A DNA stretch of 64,000 bases, from positions 17,918,349 through 17,982,348 of the forward strand of contig NC_088318.1 of assembly GCF_910592395.1 (NCBI RefSeq). The letters are read 5' to 3'. Both the position numbers and the translations under genes were made by a program. Source of the DNA: Lineus longissimus. Its lineage: Eukaryota > Nemertea > Pilidiophora > Heteronemertea > Lineidae. Position 1 is the first letter of the stretch, and each line of letters begins with the position of its first letter. Shown here in pieces: positions 1-40,877 of this stretch. Under the pieces are notes generated by a model, which had not been told where the DNA came from, ran no database searches, and worked only from the letters and a program-made list of their open reading frames with translations.

Positions 1-29817
<29,817 letters not shown>

Positions 29818-29944
29818 GATGACAGAGAGTTCAGAATCACCACCCTAGTTTAAGACAGAAGTTAATCCAATGTCCGTGTGTAATCCGATGTGAAAAATAA
29901 TCCTTAGATGTGATGGTGGGTGGGTTTTTGATTGTCCACCATGA

Positions 29945-30000
29945 TTAGGGTCAAGGTCGTGCTGCTCAAGGTCAAATTCAGCTCAAGGTGAAGGTCGGAT
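29945..30000 (-). promoter_or_regulatory. Cluster of AGGTCA-type nuclear receptor half-sites upstream of the PPP1R16-like start
   Basis: The plus strand reads GGTCAAGGTCG, CTCAAGGTCAAATTC and CTCAAGGTGAAGGTCGG within about 55 bp. TCAAGGTCA is the monomer consensus of NR5A/ERR receptors. The cluster lies about 130 bp 5' of the ATG, possibly in promoter, 5'UTR or intron. Binding is conjecture. Confidence 0.3.
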
Positions 30001-30911
30001 GGGTCAATATGAAAACCTGAAATGAGATGAACGAGAGAAATGTCCAGACTCTTTGAAAGCAAGAAGACCGGTGTGTGAAGATGTGTAAAATGTACAAGAC
30101 CTGCAAATCTTACGTTTGTGTATTATTAGGCCTCTAGGCTCTAAGTTACAGACTAACCTCAACCAACTACATAGCGTTTTTGTCTTATTTGCTGTGTGCA
30201 TTGCATGTACAAGAGGCCTTATTGAAACAGTGTTACCAGATGTCAATAAAATTGACGCAAATTCTTTCAGCTGAATGGCAGGAATTTCAATCCTCTGCCT
30301 CTTCATTTGTACATTGGAGGCCTTATGCACGTGCAATTCAACCAACAAACACAATGCCCAATGTGCATGTTTTGTTGTGCTTGCTTTCCGTGCAAAGAAA
30401 AGCGACAGGCCTTCACGCATTTGATTCTCGACTTATCGAGTCAAATGCTGCGTCGACGCCATTTAGGTGCATCAGTTGTGCGCATTGGCCTTCATGTAAG
30501 ATAAACCTTTTGAACTGGTGCCCATCAACAAGCTATCAAAGCTTCGACACATTTTGTCAATACACCCCAAGTCAGAACTAGCACCCATGATCACCACCCA
30601 TGAATGGATAAATAAGAGATAATTTGGGGACAATAAATCCATTTAAAACTGAGCGCTGCTTGCCAAGTTAATGACAACATGGACAATGCTAAATTTCCTT
30701 CCCACACTGATTACAGACAGGGACCAAAGATTATAACGATTCCCATGCTTTGTTTGTATAGAAAGGGTTAAATCAAACTACTAAAACTGATCCAATTACC
30801 AATGTTAGAATAATAATACACCTGAAGAATAAGGCCTACTACAAGTGGGCTTACATGTGGGCCTATTCTCTGGCAATCAGGTTGACGATTTTTCGCCAAA
30901 TTATCACAATA

Positions 30912-31111
30912 TACAGTGGAACCTCCCTTAGCAGACACCTCTCTATTAAGGACAACCTCTCTATTAAGGACAACCTCTCTATTGAGGACACTACTTTTGG
31001 TCCCAAATTGGTCGTTTCCATTCAATTTGACCCCTCTAATCAGGATACCACTCTATTAAGGATAGCCCTTGTCAGTCCCGAGGGTGTTCTTAATAGAGAG
31101 GTTCTACTGTA
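30912..31111. mobile_element. MITE-like element, 200 bp, terminal inverted repeats, TA flanks
   Basis: Left end TACAGTGGAACCTCCCTTAG; right end on the minus strand TACAGTAGAACCTCTCTATT. The interior repeats CTCTATTAAGGACAACC. A diverged copy lies at 1678-1831. The TA flanks fit a Tc1/mariner-type insertion (inference). Confidence 0.75.
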
Positions 31112-32589
31112 GGCCTACTTTGGGTACAAGAACACAATTTTTTTCATTCCCTGACTAATGTGAAGTTACATCAAAACCGGGTGTATTGAATTCTTCTTCT
31201 TTACACTGCTAGCATTCACCTCTTCACAATCACATTGGTCTGCCCAATACAATGTCAAACTCAAATGCTCAAATGAATGCAATCACATAGGCCTATACTA
31301 CATGTATTATACTAGTGTGAGCACATACAGTTACACTAAAGCATGTACTCGAGTCATATTGGACCACACGCTGTCACCTGGCTTTTGACTAGGCCAAGAC
31401 TTTAGAAGGAAGTAGCCTGATGAAGTTGATTATAACAGGTCTGAAGTGTATCCACATATTTACTTCCAAATGTGGGCCTAACATAGACTGTCTTATCATG
31501 CGAGTCACAACTTGTCAGATTTATCCATCGACCAATAAGGAAAGACTAATACTAGTAGAAAACTCTTAGTTAAGATTACTAATCAATAGATCAGACCTCA
31601 TATTATCATAAGCCCAAAAAAGGAAATTGTCCATTTTTTGTATCTTTGTATTTTTGTTTTGTAATTTGTATCCGTTTGTATTTTGTCAAGAGTGATAAAA
31701 TTATTATATTATAAAAGAGGACTTTAAAAACTTTGGCCACTCTTATCTAAACATTAGCCGAAACATAACCCTAATTACAGGTCAACTTAGCCGGCGATAT
31801 ATCTGCCATACCTGTTATAAATACAATCATTGATGTACACTACCACACTTTAGCATATTGCAAATCAATGCACTAAGGGTATACAAAGTATATGTCGTAT
31901 AATTCGTGTACAAAATGTACACTGGGATTCCTATACATACACCAGCGACTAGACCAACACCTTAAACTTCAGAGTAGGCCGAAAGTTTCAAGTCAAAAAA
32001 CCTTCACAAAACGTTATACCTACCAAAAATCGAGCTAAATTATCCCAAGTGATGCTAATTACAATGAGTGTGTGCACTACTTAAATCATTTGAATCTCTC
32101 CTTTATTAGTAATGACAAATAATCCACAAGTGAGTAGACTCTCCTTGTCACAAACCGCCAGCCATACTAGCTGGTTGTACACGCTAGGCGGCAGCACCGT
32201 ACGAGATGCCGTCATTTTGTTGAGGACATAGGCACATCCCACGAGCAGACTGCACCTCAGCAGTTTAGTACCACAACTGAGGACAGGTTGTGCCTTTGAG
32301 ACTGACTGTCTTCTTGTCTTCATGCTCTTGGCGATCGCAATGCATGTACACTCCTAGAGCATCACAATGCTCGAATGTACACAAACGTGACAAAGGATCA
32401 GAAGACCACTCATTTATGGAGAGATGAGGAATTGTTTACGCCAGTGCAAGACATCGGACCGTTTTCACATCGAGCAGCTGGGCTTAGCATACCAACAACT
32501 CGTCCTGCTGGTTATCGATTCTCTAAGCTGTTGAGTTAGTTGGTCCATTGAAAAGAAACAAAAAATCAATATGATATTTATCTCAAGAG

Positions 32590-32595
32590 TTTATT
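32590..32595 (-). terminator. Candidate polyadenylation signal of IST1
   Basis: AATAAA on the minus strand, about 590 bp past the IST1 stop. An earlier one is at 32873-32878. Either would give a 3'UTR of typical length; usage is not determined. Confidence 0.4.
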
Positions 32596-33183
32596 CAGTG
32601 ACATTTCATAGAGTGCACCATTGATCACAGCTCTGAGGAAGAGACCAAAATACATGTGCACTAGGTAACATACATGTACACATACATGTACATGGAGAGT
32701 CCATGCAGGGCCAAAAATCAAAAACTGCATCGTAAACGAAGAATCTTTCCATTATCATTCACGAGTTTACAGACTTTTTACACTATTTCCACAGCAATTC
32801 TCTGCCACTGAAATATTGCAGTTTTAAAATCTGCTGCCTTGTAATCGCAGCAACTTTAAACATTACCATTAATTTATTTAGAGAGATTAACAATTTATAT
32901 ACAATATATATAATCCTATGTGGATGATGGATCCCGACGGGCTAATACAAGTACATCATAAGTCACCCATATCCAACATGAACACTGCACAGAAAAAGTG
33001 TCCAGAGTGATTCAGGGTGAGCACAAGACAAGCAAGCTCAGACACAAAGGTGTCATTCTGGGACACTTGTTCTGAGGGGTGTAACACCACGATGAAAAAT
33101 CAAGCTGCCTCTCCATTTCTGGATATCCTAGCTTCCCCTCTGCTATCGCTTCCCCTCCAATGAACAAATGTCTAAAATTAAGT

Positions 33184-33383
33184 CTATTTCCGTTTTTTCA
33201 GTTCCTCAAATCTTCGCGTCAAATCATCAAAATCCACATCTTCTCCTCCTGCACTTGTTCCGAAACTGTTTGCGGGCGTATTGAGGTCATTCAGCGGGAC
33301 GGAGGGTAAATCAGGCAATGTGCTGTCAACCTTCGGTGGCCCTGGTGGGGGCATCGGGAGTGTGGAGTTTTCACCACCGTTAT
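33184..33383 (-). CDS. IST1: IST1 last exon with MIM motif
   Basis: 200 bp with acceptor cgttgcag. It encodes STLPMPPPGPPKVDSTLPDL and ends EDVDFDDLTRRFEELKKRK before TAG. The reading frame requires a phase 1 upstream exon. Confidence 0.93.
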
Positions 33384-36300
33384 CTGCAACGAAAAAGACT
33401 TCTTGTTGGATTGACATATGATTGATATTTCATGAACCATTCGTCATCACAAAGATACCTATTGGGCATGTGTTACAAGCTTCACCAGCTATCTTTTGTA
33501 ATGGCAGCTAATAATACCGCGCTAAGTTAGTAGGTCTTGGCACCATGGCACCATAGTTGCATAGAGACAGAACTGTCTAGAGTCAGATAAGATCTGTGGT
33601 CTCTTTTCCCACCCATTCCTTTACAGGGTCCATCCAAATCCTCTTTAGTCGACCACATCTTCGGTTGCCTTCTACTGTGCCCTGCTGGATGGCATTTGCT
33701 AGGATTCCCTTGGCTCTGGTCACATGGCCAAACCACCTCAGCTTGATGAAGATGTTAAGGTGGATACCATCTTGGATTTTCGAGGTCACAAAGCCAAAAT
33801 GGCTGCTGGTCACAAAACAAGGTTATGGAAATACTTACATGCTGGTGGCGGTGACGGATGTCTATTCATCACAGTGCTATAGGAAGGCAGCTGAAACGAC
33901 ACGAAAACAACAGAACTGAAAGATTTCATCGGCCATTACGATTAAGAGCCAATAAGATCATACGGACTATTGAATCCCTCTCCAGCCGGGGAGGATGCTT
34001 TCATCACAAGTTTCTATGTGAATCACTTGGAAGGGGTATTTTGCTGTTTTGGTATAGACAGGCAAAATCAGCAGATGTCTTGGATATGTGGCGGACATCT
34101 TTCCAGCAAGATGTCCACATATGGCAGTCAGCTGATGTCTGCGGATACTTACAGATTTTGTCCGGGTTTCCCCCAAGATGTCTTGAGGGTGATGGTGAGG
34201 TTTCACATTTTGATCTGAGGACAAGAACAAGGTCACGAGTGACATTTTTCCTCTGGTTTATGTCATCAGATTAGGTTGGTGGATTTGTACTACTGTTTCT
34301 CAGTATACCAGACAGTAAAGACATACCGGTAATGGTCAATTGTCAGAATGCCACCTTGTTCTCAGATCAAAAGCTGAACCAAAATTGTCACTTTATTGTT
34401 TAAGTGCTCCAAATGTGAAGAGTTACAAAAAAACGGAGTTAAGGAATCTAGGGTTTGGAGATTTTGCTAAAGCACCACAACCAAATGTTTCTATCACCAT
34501 AAATGAGGAACCAGTGTGATCTAAGGAATTCAATCAAAACAAGCCTTCACCATAAGCTGTTAAAGGGAACTGGAACCGCTGAGCGATTTATTCAACTTTT
34601 CGACTTTCACCGCCCGAGAAAGTCAAACTTCCGACTTCCTATTCGAGTTCAGATTTGTAGCTCCGCCCCCAGTGCCCGAGCATGCGCAGTTCAATTTGTT
34701 ATTATTGAGAATCATGTGAGAATCACGTGAGTCATGCGATCTTTCATTCATGAGTTTTCGTAGTAAATTCCAAGGTAGTGACGTCACTCAATGATTGACA
34801 GCTAGGCGCCATGTTTCATTCATGCCTCGTTCTGATCACCCGATACGCGGGAAATGAAAACGAGGTCATACGAACTGCCTTGGCGGTTTCAGTTCCCTTT
34901 AAACAAAAATCACATGGCAGCTTTTACAACATAGTCGGTGTCTCCCCTGGCTTCTGATTTGAACACTATGGACCTATCGGCCTTTGATCATGTCTGTACA
35001 GAGTTCCCATCCACATGACACCACAGATATCCCACCAAAAGAAAAAAAAGATCAGCAGAGTGCTTGCTTTTGAATAGCCTCCACTACTCAAAACCTCTGT
35101 GACATTGATGACAGTCAGTAATAAGCAATGCAACAACAACATTCATAACGGTCAGTGATATTTCATGCAAGTTCGGCTTTTAATTGTGCAAGTCCACAAC
35201 CTTTTATAACCTGTCAGAAACAGAAGAAAACAGTAACATAAATCTCAGGTTGTGTACATACTTGTGGAAGGGGTTTAAATGCCGGCTCAGTCTGTATTAG
35301 GAGAGAAGAAGTAAAGACCCAACTATGTTTATCCATCATCAAAACTTGTAGTTTTTCTCAAACTTTTCTATCAAAGTTGTTGAACTCAAATTATCATTCA
35401 AACAACAAGTTTAGTAAGGAGTTCATCATATTTTGTAGAGGACAGCTTCTAAGAAGAACACAGCTTAGGTGCAAAAGGTTTGACCTAAAAGTCAGGTTAG
35501 TCTTTACAAGAAGCTTATACTGGCAGCACACAGAGGTTAACATGGTAACAGTAAATGTCTATGAGATCCAGGTGACAGAGGTCTTTCAAATGCTATATAA
35601 ATAGATAACCGACATAATGCCATTGACGCCAACAAAACAAATGGTCTTTTTTCTGTACGACATGATATCACAGACATTTACGCCATGTGCTCCAGGCTTG
35701 ACAAACCAGGGAGGAAAGCTAATGGTACCAGTACATCAAAACTTACATTTGATTCTGAACCTGAGGGTCCATGCACTACAGGGCCAACACATGGCAAAGG
35801 TGGTGGAGTGCCACTCGACTGTTTACAAAACAAAAATAATGCCGTGTGATTGAAAATGAAACAGGAACTGGACTAAAAAGCTCAAATAAAACAGAATGTG
35901 ATGATGATCACCTACAACGTTAGATGTGTATGTGACAAATCTTGATATTGTGAGAAATGATATTTTCAAATCGAAACATTGCAGATTTGATGACCCATGT
36001 TGAAATATTTTTCTGCTTTGGCAAACGTTCACATGCAGAGAAGGGATTGAATTTGAGCAAAACAGAAAAACTTCTAAATCTTACCGGCGGACCACCTTGT
36101 GGGTCATAACTAGCAGCCGCTGGAGGGTAGGCAGAATTCTGGTTTTGTGGGGGACATGAGGGCTGTGACGGAGGGTACCCAGCATCCTGGTGTGGGTAGG
36201 GCACATGCGGCTGGCTGGGTGGATATGGCGCAATAGGGCCCATCGGCTGGTGGGCTGTGGCAACAGGAAAGTGTCCCCCGCCGTTACCTGGTCCTGGCCC

Positions 36301-38279
36301 ACCAGGAGGCGGGTATTTCTTATCTTGACCTCCCGCCATGCCAAGGTCTATTAAGTCTTGGCCAACTGTTGGTATGTCATCTCCCTTAAAGTAAGAGGAA
36401 ATGCCTCAAAATCGTGACTGACAAAATGGTCACATTTCAGCAACTCGACCCCAACAACAGTCCAACCATTCTTGGAAAGGTAACCAAAGGACAATATGAT
36501 TCATTCGTGTTGTACGATGGACCATATTGATTATCACGGTAAAGTCAACTCATAAGAGTTTAAAATAACAAAACTAACTTCTTGAATGAACTGCTGGAGG
36601 ATTTGGGGCAATCCATCTGTTTTTCTTGACTTACCATCATCACTGCTGGGTCAGGTTCAAATGGTACATTGTATGACCTTGCAATCTCAACCATATAACT
36701 TTCCAGCAGTTTCTTTGGGGGTTGATGCAGACTCAACTTGTGTTTTAGCTGAAATGTGAATTAGCGACAAACAGTAAAACGTATTCTGTAAGTTCGCCCA
36801 CTGATGACACCCAGGGGAAGAAGAGACCATCTGTCAAAACCATGCAATTGAAATTGCTGATAATGGTCACACGATAGGAAAGTCAACAAGGAAGAAAAGA
36901 GAAAAACAGGGAGTTAACCTGAAAAAGACAAAGTGTAAGTTTACCTTTTCATCTACAGCCTCACAGTCACTGTGCTTACACATCTCCACATATTCTTTGC
37001 CATACTTGTGACTGAACTGTTTCATGATCTGGCAAAAGCAAACAAAACGACACAATCAAATAGAATAATAATCAGAGAGTAAAAAGAATTCTTTTCTGTC
37101 TGCTCGGTCACTGCTGCTACAATACGATTCATGACTAGCAAGGATTATTATCCTGTGGTCCAGGATGAGTACAACTAGGGACAAAAATTCTCATATAGAT
37201 TTTAAAAATTTATAACTTTCTTGTCCTGAATGAGACACCTACTTCCCGTAACTCTGGGACGTCACCACAGACTCGCAGTGTCGACCAAATCACACTTGCA
37301 ATCGGTTTGTCCAGGTCCTCGTCAACGCGACTGAAACACGAATGCAAAGTAGATCAGAAGGTTAAGTAAGTCATACATTTCAAAGTCCTTAGTGAACAAA
37401 ACTAAAGTAATATGTAAAGTTTTTAGTAATTTTACAATGCTGGAATATTATTGTCAGGTGTTGGCCTACAGCACAAATGAGACTGCATGAAGTTTAACTT
37501 ACGCCATGCTTTTGATCAAACCAAATCTTGCCAGCAAGAAATCGCAATACGATTCGATTATCTCGAGCGCTTCCACTAAGTAATCCTCTCGGACAATGTG
37601 CTCAACCTGGAAAGATCAGAACAAATTACCTTTTAAAGAAACGTTGCACTCATAACTCTTGACTCTAGAGGCTCTGAATATTCCAAATAGCTGTTTTAAG
37701 TTGCCAGGCCCTTGTATGGACTGCCAATGCCAGAGTAGTAAAGGATACGCTCCTCTTGTTTACAAATGCAACAGACGAAGCCTCTGGCAGAATGTCCACT
37801 TACCCTGATTCTTGCTCGGTCTTCCTTTCCTGCAGAAATGTAATCTGCTATCTCCTTTCGTGACTTTTGGGTCAATTCCGCTGAAAGCAAACAAAGTCAT
37901 TGCTGGATAGATCACAACGGCAGCCAAAGGAAATGCTTGAATCAAGTTATTTTGCCAAGACTGAAATCGGTTCGGCGGGGCACACTCATCTGTGTTTTTT
38001 GTGAAACGTAAAGAGGGCCAACTTGTCCCGTACGCGGATTAGACCGTCGTGATTGAACGTTGCGTCAATGAGTGTCAATACTGTTGCATTGTCCTGAAGT
38101 CGCTGCGTCATCTGTGTTTTCTTCGAGGCAACAAAGATTTGGATTAGAAGACATGCCATTTTATTCAATTTGAATTAGAAGCGATACATACTTTTCTTTT
38201 TTTCCAATAGACGCAACCTCTGGATAGCCAGGCGCAGATTGGTCTTGAGTTTCTCATAGTTTGGCTTTGAACTAAACAT
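33184..38279 (-). CDS. IST1: IST1, ESCRT-III-associated factor
   Basis: Nine exons: 38192-38279, 37804-37880, 37503-37606, 37243-37330, 36945-37028, 36635-36748, 36085-36384, 35747-35818 and 33184-33383. Family knowledge: IST1 is an ESCRT-III-fold protein that binds CHMP1, VPS4, LIP5 and spastin through MIT-interacting motifs, acting in endosomal tubulation, abscission and membrane scission. Seen: the N-terminal helical IST1 domain (MFSSKPNYEKLKTNLRLAIQ, KSRKEIADYISAGKEDRARI, EHIVREDYLVEALEIIESYC, PPKKLLESYMVEIARSYNVP; about 195 residues). A long Pro/Gly/Gln-rich linker follows, then the C-terminal MIM motif DDLTRRFEELKKRK before the stop. All joins are in phase except 35747 to 33383, where phase 0 meets phase 1, so a small exon is missing. 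Length without it is about 374 residues, near the family norm. Confidence 0.95.
33527..33813 (-). mobile_element. Non-LTR retrotransposon fragment (C-terminal end of a reverse transcriptase ORF)
   Basis: LRWFGHVTRAKGILANAIQQ and GTVEGNRRCGRLKRIWMDPV followed by KEWVGK match the well-known C-terminal RWFGHV...GRP...W...KEW tail of endonuclease/reverse-transcriptase LINEs (RTE- or jockey-like). The end (DSSVSMQLWCHGAK) continues in another frame, so the copy is frameshifted and dead. It lies in an IST1 intron in the gene's orientation. Confidence 0.85.
34560..34902. mobile_element. TTAA-flanked MITE, copy 2 (inverted relative to copy 1)
   Basis: TTAAAGGGAACTGGAACCGC at the left and TTAAAGGGAACTGAAACCGC read from the right. 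The body aligns with 24593-24934 over its whole length in reverse, including TGACGTCA at 34779-34786. It lies in an IST1 intron. Confidence 0.85.
35747..35818 (-). CDS. IST1: IST1 exon 8 (linker)
   Basis: 72 bp with acceptor gtaaacag and donor GTAAGT. It encodes SSGTPPPLPCVGPVVHGPSG then SESN. Its phase 0 end does not fit the last exon. A weak internal GTTCAG donor (phase 1) would fit, or a further small exon exists. Confidence 0.7.
36085..36384 (-). CDS. IST1: IST1 exon 7 (Pro/Gly/Gln-rich linker)
   Basis: 300 bp, phase 0-0, acceptor tttaag and donor GTAAGA. It starts GDDIPTVGQDLIDLGMAGGQ and continues with PYPP/GYPPSQ-type low-complexity sequence, as expected for the flexible linker between the IST1 domain and the MIM. 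Confidence 0.88.
36635..36748 (-). CDS. IST1: IST1 exon 6
   Basis: 114 bp, phase 0-0, acceptor catttcag and donor GTAAGT. It encodes LKHKLSLHQPPKKLLESYMV and EIARSYNVPFEPDP, closing the globular domain. Confidence 0.95.
36945..37028 (-). CDS. IST1: IST1 exon 5
   Basis: 84 bp, phase 0-0, acceptor tgccag and donor GTAAAC. It encodes IMKQFSHKYGKEYVEMCKHS then DCEAVDEK. Confidence 0.93.
37243..37330 (-). CDS. IST1: IST1 exon 4
   Basis: 88 bp with acceptor gtttcag and donor GTAGGT. It encodes RVDEDLDKPIASVIWSTLRV and CGDVPELRE, matching the helix that precedes the family's ELxxVxxQ segment. Confidence 0.93.
37503..37606 (-). CDS. IST1: IST1 exon 3
   Basis: 104 bp with acceptor tttccag and donor GTAAGT. 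It encodes VEHIVREDYLVEALEIIESY and CDFLLARFGLIKSM. Phase 0 in, phase 2 out. Confidence 0.95.
37804..37880 (-). CDS. IST1: IST1 exon 2
   Basis: 77 bp with acceptor gctttcag and donor GTAAGT. It encodes TELTQKSRKEIADYISAGKE then DRARIR, the most conserved block of the IST1 domain. Confidence 0.95.
38192..38279 (-). CDS. IST1: IST1 exon 1 (coding), start codon
   Basis: ATG at 38279-38277. The exon encodes MFSSKPNYEKLKTNLRLAIQ and RLRLLEKKK and ends in phase 1 at donor GTATGT. An upstream acceptor tatttcag before the ATG shows that at least one untranslated exon precedes it. Confidence 0.93.
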
Positions 38280-39774
38280 AATGATGGATCTGAAATAAAA
38301 AGAGACATTAAACTAACACAAGAACATAACGGAAATACTGTAAAACACGGTTTACTTCTGGGATGATGAATAAGTGCCTCTTCGACTTCTTCGAATCAAA
38401 ATCCAGTAGTCTCAGAACCTCCCCCACTAAATGTCCCACACAAGACTGTGTAGGCCTACTGTAAAAAGATTGAAAAAATACGAGAAATCTTCTTTTCAGA
38501 AAAACGCCCGAGAGTATGAACTACGTCTACCAACCTTAACTTTGCAATATATCGAATGTATATGTGTTACTGGCAGTCACGAGAATATTATATTGAATTG
38601 AGTGATTGTTGAAATGAGTCACAAGAGCATGACTTTTGAAAGGGTTTAGTGTGTCAACTCGCAATGCGGAAGTGTTTGTAAACAATAATTCATTACGATT
38701 TTGACCGATTCCGCTCCTGCCGTGGAGAAGGTGTCTTCGCAAGTCTATAAGACAAGACGGCTCCTATCCGGTTTAGTACAAAAAAATTAAGCCTCGTGTA
38801 CAGACGCCGGGGATTGTAACCGCGGACAAGAGATGTGCAAGTGTGAGGTCAACCACAGGTGTCTGTCTGCTTACTACACAGGCCGAATGGACAGCAGTAG
38901 TTCAGATAATATGTTAAGAGCAAGCTCTAGTGAACTCACACAACTGTTTGAAATGGGGGAGCTCCCCCAAACCCCCGTCCTTCTGACATATTTAGCCAGT
39001 ACATTGGGGGATGAGTCCCCCAAACCCCCTCCCCCGTTCTCTGAAAGTGACAGGTTTTAGCCAGTTCATTGGGGGAAGCCCCCCCCCCATTGGACTCTGA
39101 AAATAGAATTCCTTAGAGACACTGAACCACAAGGCCCCACAAAGAAATAGTCCCCGCCCGCCCCGGTAGCTGTCTCATATCTGCTGACAGAAGCAGCCTT
39201 TTGTGGTGAAATAATAATTGAATTTTCCACCTGCTAGCCTAGATAGGCCTATTTGTGTATGTTTCTTAAATTAAATGCATCTTGTCATTAAAGGGGGACT
39301 ATAAATTCACTTGACCGGTCACCGGAAGCCGATGCCCCCAAATCGAGTTCATGACGAGTGAATTGCCGTCAAGTACCAGTCTCTGTAATCAGTGAATGGA
39401 GGAGAAATCAATCACTGGGGTCTGTACACCGGACCGAATGGACAGTAGTTGTTTGAATAGTGAACCGGATAAGAGCCGTTAGGCCCTACGGCGCTCCGAA
39501 TTGATTCTTGTTGCAGGTAGACTCACGCCGCACAGTCCAATGCTCCTTACCGGGCGAGACGGAGGACGAGGCCGGTCCAAGGCGTCCGTAGTGTAGCAGA
39601 CAGGCAGGCAGGCAGGCAGGCAGTATAGTTGCAGCTGCGACGACCAACGCAAACGAGCGATTTTTGATGTGCATGCGATCGTGATACCAGGTCGCGCGCA
39701 GTGACAATAATCGCTCATCTAATTGAATGACCAAACGTTTCTGACAAACAAAAGAATTTATATATATACATGTA
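38280..39774. other. Region between the start of IST1 and the fucosyltransferase stop
   Basis: Contains the presumed promoter and 5'UTR of IST1 (not pinpointed). A duplicated G/C-run segment occurs: TTTAGCCAGT(A/T)CATTGGGG, near 38991 and 39056, each next to C runs. A (CAGG)n microsatellite of about six units is at 39600-39623. No coding exon supported. Confidence 0.6.
39600..39623. repeat. CAGG microsatellite
   Basis: About six perfect tandem CAGG units. Confidence 0.9.
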
Positions 39775-40877
39775 TCATATTTCGTTATTACACATTGCTA
39801 TCCAATTTGCAGGATAATATTCAGGATAATTGAATTGAGAAGCAAGGCTTGATCCCGCTCTTGCAGGTGTTTTATAGTAAATCACCTCTCCACCAGCTAA
39901 CCAACTAGCCCACCAACCAAAACTTCCAACAGACATGATCACGTGGTCACATCGTGACATGATGGCCAAGTCTACTTCCTGTCTCTTGCCTTCTACAAAT
40001 CTGATGTCATCGTTGACGGCATGCAACGCCGACTTTGCCCAGTCAATGCCATTTGAGCAAACGACAAATGAAACATTTTTGTACTTGTCACGAAAATAAT
40101 TCATCGATCTGTTAAAGTAATCTTCATCTGGTACGAGATAACCGTAACTTTTAAAAGGTTCGACAAGGATGTCCCCTCTGCGGATATGTACTGCAACCAG
40201 AGTAACGTTCTGCTTGGAACCTCTTAATGCATCCAAAACGCCCGATGCTTCCTTTGATATCTCTGTATTGAATGTGAAATGTCTTCGGATTACTTCGTTA
40301 TATTTTGAGAAATACTTCCACGATTGTCTGTATCCCGTCATTTCGGCCCTTGCGCCCTTCAAGTCCAAGTGTTCTACGTTGTTGCTGTAGGCACAGCTCT
40401 GTGATTCTCCAATGACGGTAAGTTTTGTGAAGTCCGTCCCCTCCGCATAGATGGTCGGGTCTCCAAGTATAAACATTTTTGGGAGTAAGCCGCCTTTGCT
40501 GATGAATGGGACGAGGTTATTCCTCATGGCGGTACCAACCATGGCGGAATATTCAAACATCTGGTTTCCAGTCCCGCCATTAAACCTCGTGGTAATTTGT
40601 CCACTGCGCATGGCGCCGGACGTTGCAATTTCAGTGGAAAGACTTGTTGCTTCCGTCTCTTGGCGTCGCGTAAGAAGTAATTTTAGCAGCAACGTATGAT
40701 TGTTTGTAGTCCGAATGGTTTGGTTATAAACAGGGTTGGAAACCACTTCGAAGGCTGAAGCCTGCGTGTTCCTAATGATTCGCCCCATCCATTTTTCCTC
40801 TGACGCCAACATGTAGCCGGCCATGAAGCCGGTGATGGTCATAAGAATTGTCAGAAACACTTGAATAAATTTGAAAC
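39775..40877 (-). CDS. Fucosyltransferase exon 2 (catalytic domain)
   Basis: A single uninterrupted exon holds the membrane anchor and the whole catalytic domain, ending ANWIAMCNNEI and TGA. Confidence 0.93.

Larger units (their letters stand above)
29818..32572. other. Intergenic or 5' region between the PPP1R16-like gene and the 3' end of IST1
   Basis: Holds the half-site cluster and a MITE. Overlapping reading frames on both strands near 30.0-30.6 kb resemble nothing I recognise. Untranslated first exons of the PPP1R16-like gene may lie here. Confidence 0.6.
33384..35746. other. IST1 intron before the last exon, with transposon insertions
   Basis: 2.4 kb holding the LINE fragment and the TTAA MITE. 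A 30-bp segment at 35262-35291 (minus) is bounded by good splice sites (tacag and GTATGT) and reads TEPAFKPLPQ in phase 0-0. It is a possible microexon but does not repair the phase gap. Confidence 0.55.

Noticed and set aside
30004-30581. Overlapping frames on both strands
   Set aside because: Neither strand resembles a known family; simultaneous open frames on both strands point to chance composition.
34083-34131. Inverted repeat around GACATCT/AGATGTC
   Set aside because: Arms are short (about 14 bp with a bulge) and several near-copies of the motif around it make chance pairing likely.
39479-39734. Two minus-strand frames across the CAGG microsatellite
   Set aside because: The CLPACLP-type residues come from the microsatellite; no support for coding.
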